Positions 50,255-62,919 of a DNA stretch of 64,000 nucleotides are shown in pieces. This DNA comes from Xiphias gladius. Taxonomy: Eukaryota; Chordata; Actinopteri; Istiophoriformes; Xiphiidae. A program made the position numbers and the translations under genes. Position 1 is the stretch's first letter, and each line of letters opens with the position of its first letter. The notes under the pieces were generated by a model. That model worked only from the letters and a program-made list of their open reading frames with translations. It was not told the origin of the DNA and ran no database searches. The stretch covers positions 14,252,605 to 14,316,604 of the forward strand of contig NC_053404.1 in NCBI RefSeq assembly GCF_016859285.1. The letters are read 5' to 3'.

Positions 50255-53200
50255 ATGACGGAAGAGGTGATTGTCATCGCCAAGTTTGACTACATGGCCC
50301 AGCAGGACCAGGAGCTGGACATCAAGAAAAACGAGCGCCTCTGGCTGCTCGATGACTCCAAGTCCTGGTGGAGGGTTCGAAATGCCACCAACAAAACAGG
50401 CTTTGTGCCGTCCAACTATGTGGAGAGGAAGAACAGTGCCAGGAAAGCTTCTATTGTCAAGAACCTCAAAGATACACTTGGTAAAAAAAAACAGTTATAG
50501 TTTCTTCAAGTTTAAAAGTTGGTATTGAATTCACTTTTGATAGTTTAATAATCATTGGCCAGAAACCATGTTAACGTTTACTCTCTCCCAAGTCCTTGTT
50601 TATTTCTATTTTAGAAGCTCACAAGATTCCAGTTAAATTACTTAAAGATATTTGCGCTCAAAACATTTATGTATCCTCATAACATCTTTTTGACCCTAGG
50701 CTGGCTGAATTTGTGTTTCATACACAAAGTAGTGTCACAGAGCATCTTTTATCTAGGCCAGTTCTACCTCAGTTTGTTTTTGACCACACTGCTGTGGTGT
50801 CTAATGTGCTGTAACAACCTTCGCCGGAAGATGGTCTCAGGCTGATGTCTGATTGGTTGAAACGTTTTAAGCTACTTTTTTTCTCACAGTGCACTCAAAG
50901 TGAAGATTTAGTGTCTGGCAGGAGTGTCTATAGTGCAGTTTCTCATATTTTTCCATTTTACCTTCAAGCATTTGATCAGGTAAGGCAGTAATATGTTTGT
51001 CTTGATTTCAAATGTTCATTTAAAGTTAAAATACAATTGTGATTTTGGTTTTACAACTGTGGTACTTAGAAAACTGGCTAATCTAAATATCTCCACTTTT
51101 TGTTTGTGTGTAAGCAATCACAACAGAGGAGTACCTCCTTTTCTCTTATCATGACCGGTTTGATACGGCACAGGTGTTGTCTCCACTATCAACACAACAG
51201 TAATATTTCTGGGCACTGCCATTTGCCAAGGGCTTTTTACTACCAGGAGCAAGCCAAACGTAACTATGTATGTAAGCCAAGGTTACCATTTGTCTTAGCT
51301 TAATTCTTCTTGATGACAGACATTCATGAAAATTTGGGATACACTCTCTGACCACTGGCATCCAGCCTGTAAAACAGCCAGATAGCTTGGCATTCGTTTT
51401 GCCTGTGATTTCACTGTTTGATTATTTCTCTTAACTGTTTGTATAAAATGTGAAGGTCTTGTTTTTAGTTTCTGATTTTTGTCATACTGTAATCTCCAAC
51501 CTGTCCTCTTCTACAGGGCATCAGTGTCTCAATTAAGAGCATGATAGAATAACGATGTTTGTTTGTTTACATCAGCCACGTTTGTTTGGTCTGGATCTCA
51601 TTAAATTCGGTTAAATGTTGTACACCAGCATTTGCCACTGTGGAGACTTAAGGCAGACTAAAACAGGCCTGTATTATATTGACAGTAAATTGTGTTGACC
51701 TGTGTTAGAAACGCAATGGGTTGTTATTGTTATTGTAGTTTTATCTAATTTATTGTAAAGCTGAAAGATAAAAAGCCAAAGCCAGCATCTGCCGTTTATG
51801 GGCCCATTTGACAACAACATAACATCAAACCTCATCTGTGAGATGGAAAAAAGAGGTAGCCTTATGTCCTTTGCTCATCTTTGATTTAGTGATCACGATA
51901 CGCTCCTGCATAGGGTGACCTCTGCGAGGAAGCCCTTGGCCCAGACGTGGCTTTTCCCTTCAGACACGACTGAAAGAATGGGGTGTTCTGGGTACTGCTA
52001 ACCAGAAGTGTTTCATGAATTTATAACTGTATCACAAACTGCAGTGTTAAGTAACACTTATCTGTTGGACCCGGGAACTGTGTCTTCCTGTTAGCTGCAC
52101 ATAGTTTTTTTTCTGTGTGTGTGTGTGCGCTATTGTTGTGGTTAGAAGAGACTGGTTACATTCAGGCAGCGCTGTGTGCTGAAATCCTCTGATGAAAAAT
52201 GATATTAGACAAGGAAGAGGTCTCATGATGGTTTTTATACAAAGCTCATCAATGCTTTTCACTTTGTCATGTCTCTGATAAAGCTGACATTAATTTACAA
52301 GTAGGGATGGGCGATCTGACGATTTTATATCGTGATCATTCTTGAAGATGTCCACAATCTACTTTTCAAGCGAATTGTAGAGTTTGTGACATTTTAGCAT
52401 TGTATCAATTGTACTTGGTCTGCCATCATAACATGAATCCACACTACGTTCACAAACTAACAGAATGATTGCCTACTAGATGGCTGTGCTGATTGGTAAT
52501 TTATTTCACGTGTCTCTAACATAGGGTCTCTTTCATGTGTGACGTATTGGAAGAACAATTCAACGTGAGCTAGCAGCATGGCAGGTTAGGAGCTGGTGCC
52601 AAAAAATGACTTTACGTCAATAGTATGGCAGTGGTTTCAGCTATGCACAGTCAGATATTTCTCAAAGCAAAGTTATCTGTAAACTTTGTCGGGCAATGTT
52701 CACCACTTCCAGAGGAAATACAACAAATCCATTCAACCACCTTAAAAGATAGCATCCAAAGGTACATGCCAAGAGCGTTTCAGGTCGGTACAAGCCCCCT
52801 CATCTGTATCTCACGAGCTTCCAAAACATAAATGCGTATCATTGACCGACGCATTAGGGCAGTTGAAAAAATACAATAAAAGCAGCAGATGATGGGAAGA
52901 GGTGACTGAGGCGGTCATTTTCTATCTTGCTAAGGATATGGTGCTGTTCAAAGCTGTAGACAACGTGGGCTTTAAGACACTGATGCACATTACAATTTTT
53001 GAAAACAATACTGTGTTTTAAATGGTACAAATCATACCATCCATAGGCTGGGTCGAGTCTGGATACTCCTGACTGTACATTTCAAAACTAGGAAGAAAGA
53101 TCATAATTCAGATCATGATTGTGTGTTTAAAAAGATTGTGATATGATTTTTTGAGAAGATAGCCCACCCTTATTTACAAGACTTGTCATATTTATCAATC

Positions 53201-55319
53201 TACTCAAGCATATAAAGCTGCACTTTAAGTCTTTTTTGCCGTCAAGTGTGTAAGTTTGTGTCTTTCCATTATGTGTATTGTGTATGTATGTGTGTGTGTT
53301 TGTGGTTAGTAGGGAGCGTGTGTGGTCATGCACCACAGCCATGAGCCTCCCAACAACTTCCCACCTGTCACTACATACATGATCAAATAACCTCAGGTGG
53401 ACAGCTGCATGAATGACACGCACACACCCTCACACACAAACACAAACGCAAGCACAAAGGCTCAGGTCTCACTCATACATATCCAATAAAACACAGACTA
53501 ATGTAAAACATGATTTAAGGCAAAACCAAGCCTTGTTAAACACTAATACAATCATAGAATACTTGTAAATAGTTCACCTTCATGTATTGTGGTTTATGAT
53601 CTATAAGTAGGTTTAGGACATTTTAACTGGGAGAATATGGATGGTTAGGTTTTTCTTGTGTATATATATGAAGAGCAATAACAAAAGCAGCTTTATGACC
53701 ACACTGACATATGTTATGTGGGAGGAAAAATCTGTCTTTTTAAACAAGCCTGTTGCTGGGCGTGGGAGTGGTGTCATCATTTGAAAGAATGTGAAAGGGT
53801 ATGATCTGTCTGCAGATGACTGTATTTTGCTGTGTGAGTGCTTGTGCGTTTCTCAAACATGAGTTTGAGGACTCATGTTTCCTGTGTTTGTTGTAAAGTT
53901 ATGTGTGTGTCTCTACAAACAACTGCAGTCATGTGACACTGAGCACTCACTCAGGCTTTGCAGCATCCCCACCGATTGATGTTTCTAAAAAAAAAAAACC
54001 CCTCTTACGAATATCAATCTGACACTTTGTTCTGATAAAATAGCTCCTTCACTTTCCTTATTTCTCCCTTCTTTCATATCTTTTCTTTCTCTTTCTTTTA
54101 GTCTAAGCTTCAATCCCCCTCCCCTTCTTCTTTCCCTCTCCATGAGGCCTCTGTACTCTGCCTTCCAGAGCTGGACTGGAGGCCTCTTTATCCCGCACTC
54201 TCATTGGCTAAGCCTGACCACATGGTCAAAGAGTGGGCCGCCCTGCTCCGCTGTCCGCCCAGCTCTCTGGGTGTTCCAATGGAATAACTCTACAGCTGCA
54301 GTGGGAAGAGAGCAGGGGCCGGGAAAGAGACAGAGAGGGAGAAACAGCGAGCCCAAAATGGACATGGCTAACCTATTCAAACATTTCTTTCGTGAGTTTT
54401 CAACTTTCTTGGTCTTCCGTAGCAGCTTAAAGTTGTTCTGACTTGTGTGTTGTTTTCAAGTGTTAAAAAGAGCTTTGGTTTGAAGTTTGAGCAGTTCTTC
54501 TTTTTTCTCTCTGTGGCTTTGCTGGAGCAGTTGTTTTTTTTTTTTCTTTCTTTTCTTTTCCGTCTTCCCTCTGATTTTTTGCCAAGGTTGTTAGTTGGTT
54601 TCAGCTTTAGGTTAGCCAAATGATGTGTCATATCTAGAACAGGCGGAAACTGATTTTTGTGCTAACATGTTGTGCTGGCAGAGACAGAGAGAGGGAGTCT
54701 TAACAGCTTTTGAGGCTGTGTCTGTGTGAGTGGCTGCAAAGACTGGATGGATATGCTTTTGAAAAGCCTTTTGCTGAGATGAAGCCTGTAATTGACTCAG
54801 CAATCCTTCTCTGTCTCTGTCTTTTAAACATACATACACATACTATAATCCTACTTAATTTTTTCTAGCATTTTGTCCTAGTAAGTGGGCTGCAACTCAG
54901 TGAATTACATTATCATGCTTGAATACCCCCTCTCCACCCTGTTTAGGAATATCTCAAGACATTGTCAAAGTCTGTTTTCCTTTAGGCTACCCTCAGGGCG
55001 AGCTCGCACATTCTGGGAGGGTCCCCCCACCACCAGTCATGAGCTACAGTTGAAGGGACGCGGGGTGCTCATGTAGAACACTGTAGTCATTGTGCTGAGA
55101 GGAGGAAGGGGTCTCTGCTGATTGATGGGACCTGGGCTCCCATCTCCTGCACCTCGCTCGGTTATCAGAAGAATGTCATTACCCAGGCAGCGCTGTGGGC
55201 TGTGGATACTTTACAGCCACACTGACACACTTTTTCAAAAGGCCCTGACGCTCACCCATGCTGTAATCTCACCTTGTAACTGTTGAGTGTTATCTCCTGT
55301 CTCTGTCTATCTACCCTAC

Positions 55320-55383
<64 letters not shown>

Positions 55384-58300
55384 ACCGACTGGCCTGTTTT
55401 GCCGTATAAAGGATTCAGAGAGTGAGAAGAACACAGAGATGAGCTAACAAACCCTTTGCTTGTGTAAACTGAGAGCTATTAGTCTCCGCTATCTGTCTCT
55501 CTCTTTCCCCTCCCTCTGTTTTCCTGTTTCTCAGCCTCTCCAGTGAGCGGAAACTCTAATTTGAGCCACATTTCTCCCAGAGCTTTGGAGGAGTGCAGGC
55601 CAGAGAGGAAGCGAGAAGTTAGGAGGAAGTTGAATCATTGTGCAGGGTCTGTCTCTTGGACTTTCTGGCAGTCTCTGTCCCTTGCTCCCTCTTTTCCAAC
55701 TCCTGCTTCTTTTCTCAAAACTATTGCTGACTGTTCCCTGCCCAAAAAAGCAAAAGACATGATCATAATTAAGAGATTGGCGAGAGAGTTGTCAACATCA
55801 ATTAAGATGTTTTTATCTTTGTAAAGCTGTCCACTCATCTTTGTTTTTCTGTGTCTTCTGCCGTTAAGAGTTGCTTAAGAGGAACTGAGCAGTGGTCTGG
55901 GCTTGCTGAAGTAAAGCCAGCACTGTAAACATGTTAGTAGAAGAGAACAGGGGGAACATCCACAGCACAGCTCTCATTGTCTATTGAATTGAATGGTCTG
56001 TAGGGTGCAAATAGTTACTTTCAATATTTATTAATATACAGATTATTTTCTCAATTGATAGATAAATTGTTCAGTCTACAGAATGTCAGCAAATACTGTA
56101 CCAAAACACCATCACATGATCCCAGAGTCCCATGTTCCCATGGTCACATGTTAAAATGTTTTGAATTTATCGGAACAACAATCCAAAAATATTTAGTTTG
56201 CTGTCATAAGGAAAAACCAAAAAATATTCCCATTTGACAAGCTGGAAACAGTAAATTTTTGCCATTTTTGCTGAAAAAATTACTGAAATGATTAATGATC
56301 ATCAAAACAGTTGTTAACTGATTAATGGATTAATCTAAAGTTTCAGTTTTGGTAGCCCTCTGCAAGTTAATATTTCTGTAAAGAACAGAATTAGTTTGTG
56401 TTGGGTTTAGCAATACCTAAATTTTTTTTTTTCATGTGATGAGTAGGGCTGGGTATCAAACCTCAATGCATTTTTGGCACTGAACATAATGTGTCCATTA
56501 TGCCAAGAACTTGAAAACAGTCAACTACCGAAAACTTCCATCGCATTTTTGGTCAGCTTAGTATTTTTGTTTACTTAGTTTTTGAGCACTTAATTTCTGA
56601 TGTAAATTCTTTCCAGTTTTTGACTTTTTTTAATTTAGCAAAAGTTGATATATGGCAGTTTTTGTTTAAACAACATTTAACATTCAAGAAATCTGGTGTA
56701 TTTTGTTAATGAAAAATGGTTTTGTAGGAAAAAATGTTGATATTCTTTAACGTTAAGTTTCATTTTGGTTCTGATACCCGAAACTCAGGTGTGGTATTGG
56801 CATTACTATTGAAAAATTAAATAATTTTCAAGTATAACTTTCTTGCTGTTGCATTTGCTTCCACAAATAATTATTACTTTTAAGTATACACTCTACAGTA
56901 CTGAAAAATGAAAAATATCAGCGTCGTGACATGTTACTTCACTGCTTTATCACAAAAGTACAGTCATAAAAACAAAGTTATGGAAATCATTTGGTGTTGA
57001 ACGGAGGTATCGGTATTGATTTGAGGGGAATCCCAGCCACATTGACCAGTGCTTTGCCAAAATGTACTTTAAATTTGGGTCACCAGAGTAGAGGTTAAGA
57101 AAAAATGGATCAGTAAAGTGTGTAATTGCTGTCAGCAAAGACACTCTTATTGGTATTAAATGCTGGAGTGGGACTTTGAGAGTGAGCTAATCATTCCAGT
57201 GTTTCTGCAGTGACGTACAGGTACACATATATCGATAGCCTGCCGGAACTACTTCAGCCACCTCCTGTTTGTTTTACTATCAGGACAGGTTCTACTTGGT
57301 GTAGCCTCTGACAGAAAACCTGCACTGTCCAGAGCAGTAAAAACCAAATGGAGCGCACTCTCCTTCAGCTCTGCTCCGCTTCATCAACAAGACCAATGGC
57401 TGCCTGCTTTTTGCACTACTTATTGCACTCTCGTGTACGTTCCCCTTTCGTTTGTTTGACTCACTCTTTCTGATGGCATGTGTTGTCACAACATTTAATG
57501 TGTAAGTCTCATACTAGACCATATGTCTGAATACGAGTGGCACAGTCTTGTCAGACGTGAGGTTACACACTCACCAGTGACATAGTGATTGTACTACATA
57601 TTATTTACATATTTTAGGCAACTTGGGTAAAATTGCAATTAGGATATGATGGTGACATGTATTTTTATATTGGTTTTCCTTAGTCAGCTAGCAAGCTATT
57701 TCGCTGCTGTTGCGAACATGTTCCAGTAATCATGTTCTGTTCAAGTAGGGGGATGTTCAGGCACTGTCAGACAGCCTGACGCGGGGTGTTGTCGTCCACA
57801 GAGGAAGAGCCCTGGAATGGAGGGAAGTCGAGGGGTCGAAAGGGCCCTGGCAGACAATGGACAGCCAGCTAGCGTAGGGAGGCCAGAGTTAAAAAACAAA
57901 ACCAGTTCCTGTCTGTCACTGGTAACTGAGCAAACTCCCCAGCACTTTCTTGTCGTCCTCCTGCTGCGCTTCATCTGTAAACAAAAAGGGAAGTTTTTCT
58001 TTTTTCAAAGGGGTTTAACATATGTGTCTTCAGGTCTTCGTCATTGTTTGCAGTGATTTACTGGTATCTGAAGTAACACGATTTCCTTCTTCTGAATTTT
58101 TCTCTTAGGAAATGCACAGGAAAAAGCATGTGACTTTGATAGAGAAAAAAATTTCCAGTGCACAGTACTTTTTAATTTCTCTTCCTGTCTCATAACCCTT
58201 TAGAAGGTAATAATCGAGTAGTGGCATGGTGTGTGGGTTTCAGAGGAAGGGGTGTGCAGCCGCATCTGTATATACTCATGTAAACTGTATGCAGTTGGTA

Positions 58301-61300
58301 GTATTTAGGGTTAACTTCAGGTGGATAGAGCACGTATGTGCAGGACGAGAATTGTGCTTCCCTTAGCTATTGAGGAGTTTGGGGAGCTGTCAGGGTTGGG
58401 GGCAAAGTGGTGCATATTTTTAGTTTATTGTCTTGTACAAACCACTGTTACTTCCCTTTTCTTGGTACAGTATCTGGGCACAAATTGGCACATTCTGCTA
58501 GTTATTGACTAGTTACTGTATTCACATTTGAATCAAATTTTGCTCGTTCCTACATGGTCATGTTGCAGTAAAGGTGGCAAGTCAGTTCTCATAACAAGCA
58601 GCGATGTCTTCGGCACAACAGCTATGTCCTGTCAGTCTGCTCAGTCTTTGCCAGAAATTTCTTCCCCTCTTCTTGTTTGCAGGCAAACCTTCAGTCTCTT
58701 GTCAAAACCAGAATGCCACTGGCCAGGGCATGGCCTTGTAGAGGTCAGCATATTTTAAAGTTCCAACGATTGTCCCATAAGTACAGCGTCACTGAACTCA
58801 AAGACTTGGCAGAAAAAACTTAGCAGAATATCAAAGAAGTGCTCACCAAAAGCAGTTACCATCAGTTGAGCGGAATGCACCTGTGTTCAATACTGCAAAC
58901 AGTGGCCTTTACTCTAAGCAGTGCAGTGATTGTTTCTTTGGTGTGAAACAACCCAAGATAAGAGCCTCAGCTAAATTGTAAAAGGAAGCGCAAACTCACA
59001 GTTCTTCTTCTTGGCCATACAAGTGAATTCTCAGCAATTAACCTACAGCAGCATGACAGATGGACCCTCAGAGAAGCAGATGCCCTCAATAACAACCCCT
59101 TATCTTCTCCCAGTATCATCTGCCTATAGCTGTACAGGCAAATCCAAACTGCCCTTTATTACCTTGGCTTAGATTGAGCGTCTAGTCAAATGCAGTGGTC
59201 TTATCCTCTGTGCTTTTTTAATGCAAAGCTTTCGTGTGACTGGAACAGGAAGCAACAACTAAAATCCCTGACAGGGTCACTGATAAGGGCTGCTTTACCT
59301 GGCCAGCGCGATAAATTATAACCTCTCAGTTGTCTCCATTCTCAGCTGGAGCTAAAAGAGATTTTATTTATGCAGGGTTGACCTCTAACCTTTGTTTGAA
59401 GCTAACTAGGTCATTTCCAACTGTGCACAAGACACATCCTAGGGCTTGCACCTGCACGAATATGGTTGTTTTTTTTGTTTGTTTTTTTTTTTTTTGGTCT
59501 GTGTAACTTTTGTATCATTTTAAACATTGGAGAGGAGTGAGGTTTGTGTTGGTATATGTGCTTTTATGAAACTTTAAACCAAGGTTTTGTGGGCTTCTCT
59601 AATCAAAATGTTTCATCTTGTAATTTAAAATATGTATATTCATAAATATATTTACAGATATATAAATGTTTGTTTTTTCAACTTCTTTTTGCAGTTCTCC
59701 TTTTGAGTTACTAAGGCTTCACAGAGGCATAACTAGACATCACCTCCACCTCCAGACTTCAGCTCTTAACACCCTGTCTGGAGTCTGTAGTTATGTACAG
59801 TGGTGTGACTAATAACAGGGTCTACCTGGAAGCAATTTGAAGTTGGACTCTCAGCACTACCATGAAATTTGTCTGCACTCCTTGAGTCACGGACACCTTT
59901 CAGTAACAATTTATCAGTGGTAAAACAGATTTAGTATGGCACTGTGATACAGTAGTCATGCTCCACGCCAGAAAACACACACACGATCCTCCCAGCACTG
60001 TACTGAGGACTACACCCTGCCTTCATGTATAATTTCACCCCGCTGACTTTTGATTATTCAAGCAATAGCCTTGCAAACATAATCAGAAATAGAAACACTA
60101 CTTTCCTCTGCTTACTGTGTCTGGTATCAGTGTCTGACTGGTCTCAGCCTCAGTCTGGTTTGCCTACATGATCAGTAAGACCATAGGCTTGGGATGATAA
60201 CAGTAATGTCATATTAGCATTACAAGAACTAGCAGAGTAGTTGACTGTTGCTTTCCTTGTTTCCACAGAACAAGGTACTGTATAGATAGACTGTGAGTAT
60301 TAGAGCTGCTTTCTGGTCTCTTCGAAAGTAGGAAGAAGGTGTGATCTCACCACTGCATCCACTGGTAGCTATGCATGTGTTTCATACAACTGTTAGCATG
60401 CCAGGCTGCCAAGTGGAAATTCTTGCCCAGTAAGATGATGACCAAAGACCTGCCAAAGCTCGGCCTCAGGGCTCCATAACCCAGGAAAAGGCAAAAGGGC
60501 CTGGTAATCCCCCCTTCAGTTTAGATATGGTGCCACTGAGTGCACAGTATCCAGCTGCGGTGCAAGCAAGGTCACAGATGTCAGGGCAACTGCAGTGATT
60601 ACTGCAGTGTGATTAGATGTTGAATAAACTTTTTTTTTTTTTTTTTTTAACCATTAATTTTTTGTTTCCTCAGCACCTAGACCTAATCCCCAACAATGTA
60701 TTTGGATTTGGAATGTGGGGGGTTGGGGCACTGTAATGTGGAAAAGGAATGATATTTAGCCGTGCTTGCCCACCCTCCCTGTATTTCAGCACAACCCCTG
60801 ATGCTTATTATCGCTGCCTGGTATTTTTCTGGGATTTTTTTCCTCCTCCCTTAAATTTTCAGAAGTGTGTTTTTTCTGTTTTTTTTTTTTTTTCCTTCTG
60901 TTTAGACCTCTTCCACAGACGGGGAAGGTTGAAAAAAAAAAATCAGGGGACTTGTTTTTTAAGTAGTATGACGGGGAAGGTTGTGAAAATTGAAATTCCA
61001 GGGACTTGTGTTTTAGTAAAGTGATGACTTTTAAGTTTTAATTTACAAAAAAACACCTATGTTAAATCAAAATGTCAGGTGCCTTGTAATAAAGTTCCTG
61101 ATCTTATTCATTGGACTTAATTTCAGTAAAGATGACTATGATTACATTCTTTCAGTAAACTTTTCCTTAATTTTTTTTTTTTTTTTTTTTTTTCTCTAGG
61201 AATTGGGAAGGTGAAGAGCAGAAAGGGTGGGATGAGAGACACAGCATCCAACGCCGACACAGACATGTATGCAGATAACGGCGAGCGGCTGTACGACCTC

Positions 61301-62271
61301 AACTTGCCCGCCCTGGTCAAGTTCAGCTACTCAGCTGAGCGTGAGGACGAGCTGTCTCTGGTAAAAGGCACACGAGTGGTGGTGATGGAGAAGTGCAGTG
61401 ACGGGTGGTGGCGCGGCAGCTACAATGGACGATCGGGCTGGTTTCCATCTAACTATGTGACGGAGGATGTGGATGGGACGGCAGGGGGAGGGGGAATTGG
61501 TGGCCTCGGTGACCCGGTCGGCTCACTAACAGAGAAGCTAGCGGCTGTGGTGAACAGCACCACGAATGGGAACAGGGTGCTGCACACGGTTCAGGCACTC
61601 TACCCTTTCAGCTCAGGCAACGACGAGGAGCTGAATTTTGAGAAGGGTGAGGTGATGGAGGTCGTGGAGAAGCCAGAGAACGACCCGGAGTGGTGGAAGT
61701 GCCGCAAAGCAGATGGACAGCTGGGCTTGGTGCCTAAGAACTACGTCACTGTGCTGGACTCCACCTCACATAAACCCACAGCAGGGCTTGCTGGGCCACC
61801 CACACCTGACTGTGACTACATCTCACCTTCAGGCAGTGGGCGCTTCGCGGGGAAGGAATGGTACTACGGAAAGGTGACGCGCCACCAGGCAGAGGTGGCC
61901 CTCAACCAGAGAGGCTCAGAGGGAGACTTTCTCATCCGAGACAGCGAGTCATCAGTCAGTAGCCTACATCTGGTCATGCAACAACCATTGCTGCGATTTG
62001 TTACCTGTAGTTGCTTTGAAACACTGTCTGAACACTGATAATAACCTTGAATTTCCTTTTCTTTTTACAGCCAAACGACTTTTCCATCTCCCTGAAGGCT
62101 CAGAGCAAGAACAAGCATTTCAAAGTACAGCTGAAGGAAAACCTTTACTGCATTGGACAGCGCAAGTTCAACTCTATGGAAGAGCTTGTTGAACACTACA
62201 AAAAAGCCCCCATCTTCACCAGTGAGCAGGGAGACAAACTGTACCTGATCAAGGCCCTGGCTGCATCCTGA
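50255..62271 (+). CDS. nck1: Cytoplasmic adaptor Nck1 (SH3-SH3-SH3-SH2), complete
   Basis: Adaptor linking phosphotyrosine receptors and substrates (SH2) to proline-rich actin regulators such as PAK, WASP and Sos (SH3). Coding exons 50255-50480 (acceptor at 50,239), 61200-61954 and 62071-62271 give 393 codons; human is 377. SH3-1 covers about residues 5-61 ([14 protein letters not shown]...SWWRVRN...FVPSNYV), SH3-2 112-166 ([13 protein letters not shown]...WFPSNYV), SH3-3 205-261 ([15 protein letters not shown]...WWKCRK...LVPKNYV), and SH2 296-388 with WYYGKVTR and FLIRDSES; Arg322 is the phosphotyrosine-binding Arg. Tyr107 sits in GERLYDLN, the NCK1 Tyr105 context. The linker after SH3-2 carries a Gly-rich insertion (TAGGGGIGG) that lengthens the protein. 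NCK1 is preferred over NCK2 because of the linker and the slc35g2 neighbour. The 10.7-kb intron after SH3-1 contains an alternative first exon. Confidence 0.97.
52302..53172 (+). mobile_element. Internally deleted hAT transposon with intact target-site duplication
   Basis: The element begins TAGGGATGGGCGATCT and ends AGATAGCCCACCCTTA, so the outer 16 bases are inverted with three mismatches. It is flanked on both sides by TTTACAAG (52,294-52,301 and 53,173-53,180), an exact 8-bp duplication as expected for hAT. Inside, a broken frame resembles the BED zinc finger of ZBED/Ac-type transposases (VWQWF at about 52,620, then [15 protein letters not shown] at about 52,745). A second patch near 52,895-52,985 reads [22 protein letters not shown], a typical mid-transposase segment. 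Stops and deletions make it non-functional. It sits in the second nck1 intron, on the same strand. Confidence 0.85.
54203..54391 (+). promoter_or_regulatory. nck1: Alternative nck1 promoter region and first exon
   Basis: A GC-richer block with an inverted CCAAT box (ATTGG, 54,203-54,207) leads to an ATG at 54,358 in a strong context (AAAATGG). The frame [11 protein letters not shown] ends at a consensus donor, TTTC|GTGAGT (54,391/54,392), in phase 1. That is the same phase as the normal first coding exon, so joining to 61,200 yields ...HFFR-IGKVK.... The product would be 329 aa, lacking SH3-1 but keeping SH3-2, SH3-3 and SH2. I recall that a shorter mammalian NCK1 isoform with an alternative start exists; I have not verified that its N-terminus is the same. 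Confidence 0.6.
55320..55381. repeat. (TG)n microsatellite
   Basis: About 30 uninterrupted TG units in the second nck1 intron. Confidence 0.97.
56030..56345 (+). repeat. AATTGATTAATCG-type teleost repeat, best copy
   Basis: Left: ATTATTTTCTCAATTGATAG and TTCAGTCTACAGAATGTCAG; middle: AATATTTAGTTTGCTGTCAT; right: GTTAACTGATTAATGGATTAATC. The order agrees with a repeat seen in many fish genomes. Non-coding. Confidence 0.55.
56446..57036. mobile_element. Possible MITE with GGGCTGGG ends
   Basis: Starts TAGGGCTGGGTATCAAACC and ends GGTATCGGTATTGATTTGAGGGGAATCCCAGCC. The outermost GGCTGGG is inverted and both ends carry GTATC-type subterminal steps. No target-site duplication was found and the ends may be wrong. 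Confidence 0.35.
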
Positions 62272-62900
62272 TCCCTCTCTGTTACACACACACACACGCA
62301 CTCACATACACAGACACACACACACCTACACATTGTTAACTGCATCCGTATATACTGTATACATACAGATACTTACACCAGGACACTCACTAACATTTCA
62401 ACTCTAAGCCTGAGGACTTAACACATCATCAGGACTTAAATGCCCAATTTGTGAGCATTCCAAGTGGAGGTATGGCAGCAAAAGCATGGGAGAGACTCAG
62501 AGGAATGGAGGGGGGAGACAAAAAGACTATGGACTCCTGAAAGTTGACTACAGACCTTTTGGTCATCTATTTTAAATTATCAAGATGTGCTAGGTCATAG
62601 GCAGTGCCACGTATTTCCATCTTGATATCTATTAGAGTTGCATTTAGTTTCCTTTTTTGTTTTTGTTGATAATATATAATCTTTTAACTGTTTCTTTTTA
62701 AAATGTGATGATTTTTTAACTATATCCAATACACAACAACAACCCGTATGAGGCATTTTTTGGATGTTAGCAAATTAAGAATCTATCCTAGACAGGTCTA
62801 CATTTTAACTCATATTTGTGTTGTCTGTCTTAACTCGTTCTTTATGGTTGTGGATGCACTAATCCACAACTTCTGCTAAATGCTAACCATGAATAAAAAT
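62272..62900 (+). other. nck1: nck1 3'UTR
   Basis: Starts with a (CA)n-rich stretch at 62,285-62,330 just after the stop codon. An AATAAA at 62,892-62,897 is a likely polyadenylation signal, giving a 3'UTR of about 0.64 kb. A longer 3'UTR cannot be excluded. Confidence 0.55.
62892..62897 (+). terminator. Polyadenylation signal of nck1
   Basis: AATAAA in an AT-rich context, 621 bases after the stop codon. Confidence 0.5.
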
Positions 62901-62919
62901 TAAGTGACCAAAATATATT

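Noticed and set aside
57741..58056. GC-rich segment in the second nck1 intron with frames on both strands
   Set aside because: No protein similarity and no phase-compatible splice sites that would fit nck1; probably plain intron.
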